A stretch of DNA of 64,000 nt from positions 1-64,000 of the forward strand of contig BDIU01000091.1 of NCBI GenBank assembly GCA_002118135.1. The letters run 5' to 3'. The DNA is from Trebouxia sp. TZW2008 (Eukaryota > Chlorophyta > Trebouxiophyceae > Trebouxiales > Trebouxiaceae). Below are positions 1 to 12,500 of the stretch, piece after piece (position 1 is the stretch's first letter; every line of letters starts with the position of its first letter). The notes under the pieces were generated by a model, which was not told where the DNA came from, did no database searches, and worked only from the letters and a program-made list of their open reading frames with translations. The position numbers were made by a program, and so were the translations under genes.

Positions 1-707
1 CAGGAACCCTACCATGGTTTGAATGTTTAAAACAGACCCTATGGCAATTGCAGAGTTCTGCCACTCCCAATCTGTAACGCCAAACCCTATGACCATGACA
101 TAACACTGGATAACACTGGAAATACCCTATGGTCAGTGGTCAATGTTGCAAATATATATATCAACTGATGTCCACAATCAACTTGTGCACACAGTGCAAC
201 TCAAGAGGCGATGACGAGACATGGCAGCGGCAGAGTTCTCCTTTTGCACGTTCAAAGTGCATGCACATCCTGATGGTTTATGCAAACAGCCTGAATTGTC
301 ACAGAATTGCATCACCATGTACTCGCTCAGGTGCAGTAGACATCTTGCTTTGCAGACCCTACCTTGTTCAACTGCATGACATCGTGGCTTGGTGAACGCG
401 AGTCATTTTGAAGAGAATCCAACTGCTTTCAAAGAAGCTGACGAAGTGCAGATGTTGTACATGATAATCTGGTGAGACAGTAGTCATGCTCAGAGCGTCA
501 CAGCCTGGCATGGCGCGTGCATTCACAAAGCTCAAGGATAAAGCAAGGCAGCTTGCAGCTTCAGAAGAAGCATCAGCAGCCATTATCAAAAAAATGTTTC
601 TTGGATTGCTTCTGGGGGGTTGCAGCAGGACTGGTCATTTTGCGCAACGTTTTTGCAGTTTGCAGAAACATGCCAGTGCGCTCTTGCCTGTCTGCCTTGT
701 CTTGTTG
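1..707. other. Unassigned region downstream of the first transporter gene
   Basis: No gene is recognised here. A plus-strand open frame beginning near 486 encodes a lysine/alanine-rich stretch (MARAFTKLKDKARQLAAS) followed, after an apparent frame change near 595, by a hydrophobic segment (FWGVAAGLVILRNVFA). It could be the last exon(s) of a gene entering from the left or a decayed fragment, but no splice sites or homologues confirm it. The scattered CCCTAT words near position 1 are not a telomere array. Confidence 0.25.
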
Positions 708-3700
708 CTAGTAGTCTTGATTGTTGCAATGCGATAAGACAGCTGTGTACGCGCTGACCAAGCTTTGGACGCTAGCTGTCAGCGCATTCAGTTGAGCAAG
801 GTTTGGATCGCTGCTTGTGTTTGTGGTCGCCTGCATTTGTGCACAAGCTCTCAGCGGATATTTGAGTTTGTGTTGATCTGCAAAATGGCAGGCTTTGACC
901 GTTGTAGCAACAGGCTGTAGCTTAGCAGCCGATCTTGCAGCATGATGCTGCATGCATGTTAGGCAAACAGCATAGGTCTCACATGTAAGGCGCACCTGTG
1001 GTGAAGGCTGCGCAGTACTCAGTGCGTCTGCCAAGAGAGCGACGCTAGCTTGTACTTCAGCATAATCGGCACGTATGTCAGCAAGGTTCTCTGCTGATGG
1101 TGACCGAGTCCCTGCATGTTCCAAAAGTTGTGTACAAATGTTGCAAAAGCACACACAAAGCCATGAGTGCTGCTTTCATGAGAGTATGCTGGCTGCTAGG
1201 CATTGTGTTCATGCTGTTGATGAAGAGTTGGAACACATGTCGATTGCAAAGTAGCCGAGGGAAATTGTGCAGCTTGCAACACCGATCAAGATGTGAAACA
1301 CCTGCACATGCTTGGTATGCTGTTTAGGCACAAGCAAAAGCAGAGGACATGCGCAGGTGGGGAGATACACACAATGCACTGCGAGGTTCACAACATCACA
1401 TTGCAAGTAAGCAGGCATATCAGCGAGCTGTGGCAGGTTGCTGAGGAAGAGCAAGAAGTCCTTCATGGATTTGCTTGATGGTGTTGGTCTATTAAGAGAC
1501 TTGAGCCGAGCTTTAAAGCAGCTTGCCATAAAGTCGATGCTCGCACCTTGCCAGTTGAAAAGAGCTGTGAGAGCAAATACTGGCAAGCAGCCAAGGTACC
1601 ACCAGGCCACTATAGCCCAGAACTTTTTCCACTTTACATGACTTACGCCCTCTATCAACCCTACTGCCATGATAGCAGAAACCTGCAAGCCAAATTGACT
1701 ATGGAAGTCCAGGTCAACTTGCTGTTATTGTGATGTGTGCTGAGCTTAGCCACCATGCTGTCAAGCAAAGCAGGTCAAGCGCCGCAATAAGTGCTATATG
1801 CATTGGCTTCTGATCAATCATGTGCTGCAAGCAAGACAACAGAAGAAAAGTCTACATCACGGGGCATCATTACAGGAGAGCCGAGGTAGCCTGGTATTGC
1901 TGCATTTAGAGCAAGTCCAGATGAAAACGCAAGGCTGTGCAGCATCAAGTTGCAAAAGCACTGTTGGCAGAAGTACAGTGCAGAAGGACTCACGCTGACA
2001 TACATGGGGAAGGCATCATATCCAAATGCTTTTGCAAAGACTGAGGTGATGCAGGAGCCCACAAGCACCACATAGCTTCGAAAGGGAGTCATTTTGGCCA
2101 GCTGGACACCTGCACATATAGCATAACACTTCAACCTTGGCAGCTTCAGTGTATATCCAGCAGCATACAAGTGTGCCATAAACTTTGCAGCTTTGTTCTC
2201 AGTAGTCACGCAGTAGAGTTGCAGCCATACATGCGTAACACTTGCAAACACTAGTGTTGGTGTTGCCTTATGAGATTGGACCTGTCTTAGGTTACGCATT
2301 GTTTTGCAAGCTAGACCATCACATGCTGCATAGCATGCAACAAAGCGTTTAACACAATGCATCTGACCATTCTGGTACCTGTGACAGGCATCAGTCTGCC
2401 TCCTCCAACAAGTGCGCCAGCAGCTGTCAAAATGCCTGACAAGCATCGCATCCAAATGGGCACAGGGTAGGGGTGCAGCACCACAGAGTTCCCATATATG
2501 CTCAGCATTGCGCCAAAAACGCCGATGGCTGAGCGGAACAGGTTGCCAGCGTAAGCCAAGGACAGCAAGACAGCACTGACAACCTGTAGTAGAGGACAAC
2601 AAGACAATCTCAAAGGCAGCTGAATGCTGCTGGATGTACTTGTCTTTGGGTGCAGTTATCAAGTAAAGGCCTTGCTTGAGCCAAGGTCTGATGCAAATGG
2701 ACTTGCGCTGAGCATGCATTGTATTTCTAATGTGTGCAGAATCTGTGCATGATGAAGCAGTCTGCTTGCAGCAGTAAGGTCACCGCTCCTGGGGCAACTT
2801 CAATCCTTGCTACAAGTGAGCGTTTTGGATATGCCAAGACAGCAAGTGTCAGCCTCAAGAGCCACAATACCTGCAAAGGGATGAAGAGGCGCTCAGCAGC
2901 AGGATCGAACTGCTCTGCAGTTGAGTGCATCTGCATCAGCTTCTCGTCCTTCCTCACTTCAGCAAATATGTCAATTGTTGTGATGTGTCGCCAGAAGTGC
3001 TGGAAAACATTGGACATGTTGCCAGACCTTCGACCAGCTGTCAACTCTGACACAGCCTCACTGGACTGCAACATGACAATCTTTATGCTGGTACACATAT
3101 GGAAACAAGCATTAGCAACTGCACATACCATGAAGTTGCCAGGGTTTTGAAATCCAGTCTCAAAGTAACAGCAGTGTCAACAGGTTGCAACCAAAGATCA
3201 GCTGGTCGTGCTGATTACGGACACCAAGCAAGCAAGCAAGCAAGGATCTGAGCTGCTGGCAACTATGCTGGCCAGCTTCGCATGTGCATTGAGTCAACGT
3301 GAGTGGGCTGCTTACAAGTCCAAGCAGATTCATTCGCTTGATCTGAACTTCAGGAGGTGCCACGCTGCCAAACTTTCTGACTATGGTTGGGATTGCTAGA
3401 GTGGTGACCACACAGGCAGCAACGCCAGAAGTGCATAGCACCAGGACAACTGCCTGGGGTGTCAGGCAATTGATCTTCAAGCCGTAGGGCGCCACTAGCG
3501 CATACAGAATGTAGCTGACACAGGGTATGATGGTGAAGCAGGCAATGCTTGGCAATCTCTGCAGCAGGCATGCATTTGCAGTGAGCAGCAGCCCTTTGAT
3601 GCTAGTCTTGTCAGCTTGGCATGCAACAGCATAGTCTGCGTCATAGCGCATCACTGTGATACTGAGGCACAAAACAAGCACTGCGTGTAAGCAAGAGATA

Positions 3701-4577
3701 ACAGGGCTGCAGATTGTGATTCCAGCAGAAGCTTGCGACATTATGTCCAAGCAGCATGGCAGGAAAGCTGTGGAGCTGATAGCGAGCTCACCCACAGGAC
3801 TTGGTAAAAGGAATCGTCAGCTCGCAACGTCCTACGCAGGGACAGCATGAGTGCTGCGACGCAGACTGTAGAGACAACAGGCATGATACACCAGGCTACA
3901 AAGACAGGACCAAGTCCAGATATGTAGGGAGGTGTTGGCAATAGGCGAGAGCCCCAGTCAATGGAGGTTGCGCCAGGATAGATCAATGCTGTGCCTGCCA
4001 GACTGCTTGCTGCATTGCAATGATACTGTTTTGCATTGTGAAAAATTTGCAACAGCTGGCAACGGCACAAGTTGAAGTACTGCATGATCACCTAGTGCTG
4101 CGAAGGGTGACACAGGGACTTTACGCCAAAAGGCTAGGAAGTGCCAGAACTGCAGCGTAGCAGCGACGCACAGCAAGGCGTAGATCACAAATTCAGGCAC
4201 AAAGCTAGCTCTTGTTGTAGACTTGATTATTCCACTGTAAGGCAGCAGCTCAAGTGGACCAAAGACCATGTTGCCGACCAGATGACAAGCGACCTGGAGC
4301 AGCAGAGCTGTCTGATATGACAAGACTCTCGCGCCGACCACAGGCCCCCAAACCACGCACATACTCGTGGCACCTGCGCGGATCAAGGTGCGATTTGTGC
4401 AAAGGATGGATCTATTTTGGGGTTCTGAGGCACAAGTGTCCACCAGCATCGACAACTTGCCAGAGTCTGCCTTTGTGAATCCATGCAGAGTACAAGTTCA
4501 AGCTTACCTAAGATGAAAGCCTGAGAGCAGGACAGCAGACATCCCAGAACCGGCATCCACAGGTATCCCGGAAGCAT
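708..4577 (-). CDS. PiT/PHO4-family phosphate-transporter-like protein, copy A
   Basis: This is a multi-exon integral membrane protein of the PiT/PHO4 (Na+/Pi symporter, PTB-like) family. I start it at MLPGYLWMPVLG because copy B starts at the matching place (MLSEYLWIVVLG). Exons in order: first helix; first signature region (GATSMCVVWGPVVGARV); helices ending at KVPVSPFAALG; IYPGATSIDWG to DSFYQVLWV; the RMNLLGLV helix block; a cytosolic segment with HSTAEQFDPAAERLF; second signature region (AYAGNLFRSAIG); RLMPVTG; AKMTPFRSYVV; then MAVGLIEG..HVKWKKFW, which corresponds to the PTB segment near VGVGLLEG..GVNWK. It ends with a soluble tail whose last residues are NHCNNQDY-like, stop at 708. 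The GANDVAN residues expected of active PiT proteins are absent in both halves. The family call is firm; transport of phosphate is inference. Some exon borders are approximate. Confidence 0.85.
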
Positions 4578-5362
4578 TCTCTCACGGTCCAGCAAAGAGC
4601 TCAAGACACAAATCAAGGAAGCAGACTGACGTGACACCTTCAGGATGTATCGTCATCAGGGGTGCGATCTGATCTGATGCAGAACTGCATACAGCTATGA
4701 GCTTGGTTTTGATGATGGCTTCAGCACACGAGCATGGACAGTCAGAAGAAGAAGCAAAGCTTTGAACAGTGCTGTAACTCGTTTTGCACCAGTGTCATGC
4801 TCCTTCATTGGCATTTGCAAAGGTCCACGTGAAGCTTGACGAGGCACAGCTACATGCATCAGCCAGCAAAAGTCTGGAGCGCTGGTGCTGCATCATACAC
4901 AAACGTTGAAGTTAGAGACGTGCTTGCATTTGCCACACCAATACGATCAATCATCGTAGAATAATCATCGCATCATATGATATGTGTACATGCACGAGCA
5001 GACTAGCTTGTTTCCTGAAGAGTGACACAGAACAAGCAAGTTTGAATCAAAATTTCTTCATGTGAGATTCTGAAAACATGGGCATAGAAACAGTGCAGCT
5101 AGTATGCTGTTGTTGAAGTTGCTTGCACACTCTGCAAGCTGTGCAGAAAAGCACAAAAAGATAGCAGGCTTTGCTAGCGCAACACAGTACATGGTCAGAG
5201 TTGCAAAAGACAACGGCCTGGACCCTGTAGGTCCATTGTTGCTGGTGAATCATCACTCCCAGCTGCTTTTGTGTACATGAGCGAAAGTGTCGATGCCTGA
5301 TGACATATACATCTCCTTTCATGGCATCATGTGTATTGCTTGGTGTTGTCTTGCAATGTTTA
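4578..5362. other. Intergenic spacer between transporter copies A and B
   Basis: About 785 bases between the start of copy A and the stop of copy B. It should hold the promoter of copy A and the 3' flank of copy B. I see no open frame with family similarity, no RNA gene and no clear repeat. Confidence 0.5.
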
Positions 5363-8300
5363 TTAATCGTTGTGGTTGCTGCAGTGGTTCAGGGTTGCAC
5401 CGTATGCATTTATCAAGATTTGTATGCCAGACTGCAGTGCATTCAGCTGATCAAGATTTGGATTGCTGGTTGTTGCTGTGGCTACCTGCATGAGCACAAC
5501 ATGCCTCAGCTGCAAACTTTTTGGATCACGGACACAAAACATCCAGGCAACCTTGCTTGTGTGTGCTGCAACCTGAAGCACTAGCTTGGCAAAGTTTGGC
5601 TGTGCATGCCTCTGCTCTTGAGCCACCAGTAGCTCCTATATCATGCCACCAGTGGGTCCTACATCAAGCTTGTCAAGCAGCGTAGACCTTCGAGTCCCAC
5701 CTGTGTTGCAGGCTGTATGCCTTTGAATGTTTGTGTGAGGAGCGCCACACTAGCTGAAACATCAGCATAGTCACTGCGGACTTTGGCCAAATTGCCTGCA
5801 GATGGTGACCTGCTTCCTGCAAATGTCAATCTTTGTCAGTCACTGGCAATATACATGTGCAAAACAAAAACAGTGCTGACTTGCGCTGCGTCAGCAGCAG
5901 TCCCCTGAACCAGGCGAAGGTATTGCTGGCAGATCAGTGGACATATACATGTCTGACTCAGGTCATGGTACAACAGGCTTCACATTGCATGTGTTGCTAG
6001 TGTCAGACAGATTAATGTGTGTAGGCACGATAACTGTGGCATCAGTATAGTGTCAGCATCCCAGTGTGCTGGCAAACAGACAATGCAGGGCTGGGCCCAC
6101 GAGTGCAGCAAGCTTTAGGATCAGCACAGGTCCCTGTCATGCTTCAGCTTGATGGTGTTGGTCTCTCAAGGAGTTGAATGCACAAGACAGCTAATTGAAG
6201 TTTGCTAATCCTGAGCAGACAAAAAAGTAACTTCTCTGCACCTTGCCAGTTGAAGAAAGCAGTGAGAGCAAATACTGGCAAGCAGCCAAGATACCACCAG
6301 GCCACAATTGCCCAAAACTTCTTCCAATTGACGTGAGTGGCGCCCTCTGTCAGACCTACTGCCATAATAGCAGACACCTGAAAGTCAGCTAGCGGTCATT
6401 TCTTGAAGGCCTCCTAGTCTGGCAAGAGCAATTGTGCAACAAGAGCCAGCTTTGTTTGCATTTGACCTTTTGAAAGCGGCGTGAAGGAACCAAAATGACA
6501 TGGCAGCGAATGATAACAGGCTGATAGCAATGCAAGCAGAAGTATGCCATAGTGCTGCATCACGATAGGGGACTCACACTGATATAGATGGGAAAGGCAT
6601 CATATCCAAATGCTTTAGCAAACACTGAGGTGATACAAGAACCGACAAGGACAACGTAGCTTCGAAATGGGGACATTTTGGCCAGCTGCACCCCTGCATT
6701 CAGGCACTCTGGGTAAGCACATGTGCAGCAGCATATGCAACGCAAACTGCAAGAACATGTACTTGCAATGGCAGCAAAACAACATCTGTGTGCCAAGGAC
6801 TGTATGCTGTGCTCTGATGCAGTCTGAGCTTTGCCTTGCAGTCAAGGTCAACAGCTGCACAACAGGGAGCATGCACTGCCTCATCTTTTACCTGTAACAG
6901 GCATTAGTCTGGTTCCTCCAGCAATGGCACCAGCAGATGTCAGTAAGCTCGACAAGCATCGCAGCCAAATAGCTACAGGATAGGGGTGCAAGACCGCAGC
7001 ATTCTGATATATGTTCAGTATGGCACCAAATATGCCGATTGCTGAACGGAACAGATTTGCAGCATATGACAAGGAAAGCAGCATAGCGCTGACAATCTGC
7101 AATTGCAACAGGGCAGAGCTTGTCGCAAAAGATTTCAACCTCTTGAAAACGAAACACAGTAGCGTGACTCATGCAGAATTTGCAACATGTCGAATGTCTT
7201 GAGTGACGTTAACGCAAATCTAAGAAGCATCAGCAGATGACTCATGTTTGTACATACATGTTGTACTCGATGTATGCACAATTAGGGCGCAACAAGCATG
7301 CAAGCGCAAAGCACATGCCACCAGCAGAGACACATGCTGACCAGCCCTGGACCAACTGTGACCATCAACAAGCAAAGAGAGGGAGTACCTGAAAGGGTAT
7401 GAAAAGGCGTTCAGTGGCAGGGTCAAATTGCTCTGCTGTTGAATGCATTTGCATCAGTTTCTCATCCTTGCTGACATGAGCAAAAATGTTTGTTTGTGTG
7501 GCGCAAAGCCAAAGATGCTGCAAGCGGTTGGAAGCAGTGCTGTGTCTGCGTCCAGCTGCCAGATCTGCCACAACATCATTTGACTGCATACACAAAAGAC
7601 AAAAAGTTGCAAAACAGCAAGTGTGCACAGAAAGCTGCATGAGCTGGTCATGCAAGATCTGCTACTACTTCACTTGACTGCATACACAAAAGACAGAAAG
7701 TTGCAAAACAGCAAGTGTGCACAAAAAACTGCATGAGCTGATTATGCAAGTCCAGGAAAGCCATGTGACATTGTATTGATGAACCTATCAAGTTTCCTGA
7801 GCTTGTAACATTGTGGACAGTACCAGACATTGCTAGCAAAGAGAGTGTGTTCCAGCTGGGCTTCTCAAGCACTGGGCGCAACTGCACACTTGCAAGAGCA
7901 TGCCTGATTTGCACTGCTTACAAGGCCAAGAAGGTTCATGCGCTTGATCTGCGCTTCTGGAGGGGCCACGCTGCCAAATCTTTTCACTATTGTTGGAATA
8001 GCCAGAGTGGTGACCACACAGGCAGTAATGCCACAAGTGCATAGCACTAGCACCACCGCTTGTGGTGTCAGAGTGTTGATCTTAAAACCATAAGGTGGCA
8101 TCAGCGCATACAACACGTAGCTGGCATGGGTGACTGCTGCGATGCAAGCAATGCTTGGCAGTCTCTGCAGTTGCGCCAACAATGTGAATCAGATATGGAT
8201 GCAATGTATGCAAACAGGCCTGACAGCCCCTAAAGCAGAAAATGTACAGGTGCGCTGCGCGCATGTTGTGTGTGGAAGACAACACCATGCTGCACATGGT

Positions 8301-9143
8301 TGCAACAGTGGCATTACCCACAGGACTTGATAGAATGAGTCTTCAGCCCGCATGTGTCGGCGCAGAGAGAGCATGAGGCCTGTGACGCAGATTGTGGAGA
8401 CTGCAGGCATGATAAACCAGGCTAGAAACAAAGGGCCTAGTCCCGATATGTACGGCGGTGAGGGTAGTAGTCGAGAGCCCCAGTCAATTGAGCTTGCTCC
8501 AGGATAAACTAAAGCGGTGCCTGCTAAGCTGGATGCTGCATGACCATATCATGACTCAGCCCCATGTGCAGTATGATTGCTGCTTGACAGACGCCAGGTA
8601 ACAAAGCAGTACCAGCTTCACCTAGAGCTGTGAAGGGTGATACAGGGACCTTCCGCCAGAAGGCAAGTAGGTGCCAAAGTTGCAATGTAGCAGTAGCGCA
8701 CAGCAGAGCATACATCACCAGGTCAGGAGCAAACGAAGATTTTGTGCCTGGCTTGATGAGGCCACTATATGGAAGCAGTTCATGCGGACCAAAGACAATA
8801 GTGCCACAAAGCTGACAGAAAATCTGCAGCAACAGAGCGGTGCGGTACTTCATCACTCTGGCTCCCACCACCGGGCCCCAGATTACACACATGCTTGTGG
8901 CACCTGCAGACATAGTCTCAGTATCAACATTGTGCAAATGCTTGCAACTGTGACTGGCAGAACTCGGGCAGTACTTGCAAACACCTGGACGCAAAACTTC
9001 GCTTGCGTCCAGGTGTTACGGTCTCGGACGATTTGCAGCAAGGCGCCTGATGCATTCATAACAGCAAGCTCACCTAGGATGAAGGCCTGGACACAGCACA
9101 GCAAACACCCGAGCACCACGATCCACAAGTACTCCGATAGCAT
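5363..9143 (-). CDS. PiT/PHO4-family phosphate-transporter-like protein, copy B
   Basis: Closest relative of copy A, with the same exon order and near-identical blocks (HSTAEQFDPATERLFIPFQ, VAPPEAQIKRMNLLGLV, FAKAFGYDAFP, MAVGLTEG..HVNWKKFW). Exon 1 encodes MLSEYLWIVVLGCLLCCVQAF and ends in a GTGAGC donor near 9075. Signature regions read GATSMCVIWG and AANLFRSAIG, so both lack the GANDVAN acidic residue. The tail is well resolved: an exon at about 5695-5816 (GSRSPSAGNLAKVRSDYADV...) and a last exon at 5363-5491 (NPNLDQLNALQSGIQILINA..., ending HCSNHND). Copy A has the equivalent tail, which confirms the real 3' end. It is predicted to be a polytopic membrane protein; substrate is not shown by sequence. 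Confidence 0.85.
7555..7760 (-). repeat. Tandem copy of an intron-3'/exon-5' edge in transporter copy B
   Basis: Roughly 100-base unit present twice. On the minus strand it comprises the end of an intron (CACACTTGCTGTTTTGCAAC, then TGTATGCAG) and the first bases of the exon that encodes SNDVVADLA. The upstream copy reads SSEVVADLA and then breaks off into intron sequence. Only the copy adjoining 7587 continues into the full exon. Confidence 0.75.
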
Positions 9144-9560
9144 TATTGACCTTGCCGTTATTCAGGCTGCATAGGAGGTGACTCTATGCGTGTGCTTCCT
9201 GTCATCTGAGCACTTTGTTTGTGTCAAGCACAAAGCCAACATGGGCGATAGGGCAAAGCTTGTGCCGCATGAGCCTCGTAAATTTGGCTTGTTTTGAATT
9301 GCTTCTCACGAGGAATTTGAATTGTAGCTCACAATCAGGCTCACACTGTCACACCAAGCAATCAGCAGTTTACATGGAGATGCACAGCTTCTTGGCGGAC
9401 AGGCATCATCGCAGCATCCATGCGCTGACACGCAAATTGTTCAAACAAGCTGATAATATAATAATATGCTGATGTCGTGGGGTCTATTGGGTGCTATCTA
9501 GTAGTAAGCACAATATTGAGCAGTGCAAAATTAACACAGATTGATACCACTCTACACAGT

Positions 9561-12500
9561 CTACGTGTAAGCAGGTCCTGGAGGCCTTGCCACTGCCACC
9601 GGAGAATGTGCAGTATTCCACTGACAACTGTTTGTTGCCTGCAGGTAGATAGTGATAGCCTGTTGTACGTAGTTCACAAGGCCTCCAGTTCGCAAAGAGC
9701 CCTGTAACATATGCTCACTGCTCAATTGAGAGCACTGCAATGCCGTGCGTAATGTGTGGTAGGTCTGCATGCCATGCGAGCGCACCAGTGCAGGGCAGAA
9801 ATGAAAGCACTGTTGATTGTTGCATGTCACCTGGGTGGTGTCAAGCTGAAATGAAGATGTGAGGGTGCCAACAGCTGAGTCAATGGCTGCGCCAGCATGA
9901 ATCAGCTCTTGAATGGGAACTGTACTTGGGGGATAAATGCCTGCAGCAAAGTTTGAGCACTTTAGCTTGAACAGCAGAACATACCATAGCCGCTGTGGCA
10001 CAACCTGCCAGACAGCATGAACCCCCTTTCAGCCCCTACGGGCACACTGAACTGTACAGCTCCTATGCAATCGATGAATGGAAGATGGAGGGGCTGATGC
10101 CCTTGACAGCAGAGGCTTTTTTTATGATGGGGCATCATGTGCCAGTAGAAAAATGACAGCATCTGGCGATTGTCCCATGATTTGTATACTCCTGATGTAA
10201 ATCGTTACCAGTGGCGCAGCATGCAGCATGTTATGATATCATTGGGGTTCACGGCAGCGTTGTGCAATCACAGCATGATATCAGAGCATGGACCGCATGC
10301 AATGAACTTGTTTGCCAGCAGCTGACCTTGAGCAAGACAAACAGCTGATAGGAGGCAGACAGGAACCAGGCTGAGCGCAACCCAGATGCTGATTTGGAGG
10401 ACCCTCCGCCAGTGCACGTGAGTGACACCCTCTGCCATGCCCACCATGATCACAGCAGACAGCTGCAGATAGCACACATGCCTGTGACAGTGCGGTATGA
10501 CAAGGCAGGATGATATAGTTGTCTCTGCAGACCTAGAGGCCACAGCATGCTTGCTTCTTCCGTGCACATGCACAAGATGCTGTACATTTGGACAACACAA
10601 TGCAGACTTTGCTTGTGAGCAAAAAGTTAGTGGACAGCTGTAACAGTGGCAGCAGATGAATGCTGCTTGCAGCGACTTGTTGCAAGCTGAAGCGCACATT
10701 GGCGTAATTTGCAAGGCCGCCGTCAAGGTGCAATGTGTAGATCAGCACTGGTGCTAATGCCATGCTCATAGTGACGACAAAGCTCCTGAAAGGGCTTATC
10801 TTGGCTATCTGCACGCCTGTAGCAACAGCACTGCCATTCAGCATGTTGCTGCAATATATCAGCAATCTGAATATGAGCTCATGCCAGTCTACCACTGTAC
10901 AATACACACTCATGTCAAACACAGACTTTGCACAGGAGAATGCCGGACACAGTATACCATCACATGCATTGGTTGAAAATGATGAACTTCTGATGTATTT
11001 GTACGTGACAGAATGATTCTCTTGACATTGTCTGTACAAACCCCTGTTGGCTCTCCATAACAGTCAAAACTGATTGATTGATTGATTGGCTGATTGATTG
11101 ATTCATTGATTGATTGATGTAATTGAGTGGGTGTCCATACAACACAGCCGTGGCAGCAGGAAGCTTGACCTGAATTTATAAGCAATGCGAACATGCAGGC
11201 AGAGGACGACCAAATCCAATGGAAGAGGTGATGTGCATGCAATGCAAAATCTGCACATCCACTATGCAGCGTACTGCTGCATGCACATCTGTTTCGGCAA
11301 GCAAGCTCTTTGGTGGCAGCAGTCTCTGGCGGGAACCCACATTGTTCATTGACATCTTTGATAATGCTTAGACCACTGGGACCCAATGCTCCAGCCACAG
11401 CAATCAGGTGTTGACTAGACCAGCTGATAGGTCATGATTTGCATGCGATAGGCTTGTTGTTGATCAGCACGTGCAAGCCTTGACTTGATTGTGTCGGGCA
11501 TCATGAGGATGAAAATGAGAACCCTTTGGTGGCACAAGTGCCAGGTGTGTGAGGCCCAAGTTCTGTCTTGTTGCTGAACAGCATGCATAAGACATGACTT
11601 GCCTGAAACAGGCACCATGCGCCATCCAGCCAGTAGAATGCCCAGAGCCATGCCCACAGCAACAATGGCGCGTATGTTGCTGTTGAGAGGCGACTCAAGG
11701 CTTACATTTCCAGTCTTGTAGATTGCTAGCATCACGGCAAAGGCATTGGCTACAGTTTGTACTGAGGCTGCAGCATGGCCCATTGACAGCAGGCAGCATG
11801 TGCACAGCTGCAGCAAACAGCATACTTTGGGGCAAGTTGTGATTATACATACAAGCAGACCTTGCAGCCATGCAAAGCTTGCTCAGCAGCAATCCAATCG
11901 ATGTAATTACTGTGACATCAATTGGCAAAATAGTGGCGTTCTGTGCAGTGCATAGCAAAAGGATCAACGCTTGTGTGATGTCAGCAAAGCCAGCAGCAGT
12001 GGTAAATGTGCCGCCCAGCACATATAAAAACTGGCCATGTTTTGAATGCACTATGCATGCAACATGCATGCCAGATCTCACATTTTGAATGCAGTGCAGC
12101 AACGCGCAGTGCTGCTTACCTGAAAAGAACCCAAGCACACCTCTGCATGCACATCAAACTCCTCGGCATTGGTATGGATGTACATCAAGCTCTCACTCTG
12201 GCTGATGCTAGCATCAAAATTGTGAACAAATAGACGACAATACAGCCTGTAGAACCAGCCCCTGATCCCTAAGGGTGGATCTTCAGCAGTCAAGCTTTGC
12301 AGAGTCTCATCATCCTGTGATGGCATAGCATGTGTGTCAACCCTGCTTGTGCTGAGTGATGATGGATGCTGTCAGGTGGGTTTGCCTCAACGCTGCATAT
12401 TTGCAGCACAAGTTGACCATAGTGCCAAGGTCTGGATTTTGTAGAATGATCAAGTTTATAATAACCCTTGTTAGTAACATGCCGATCTGAAGCAAGTTCT

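Noticed and set aside
1..130. CCCTAT words suggesting a telomere
   Set aside because: Only isolated occurrences with no tandem TTTAGGG/CCCTAAA array.
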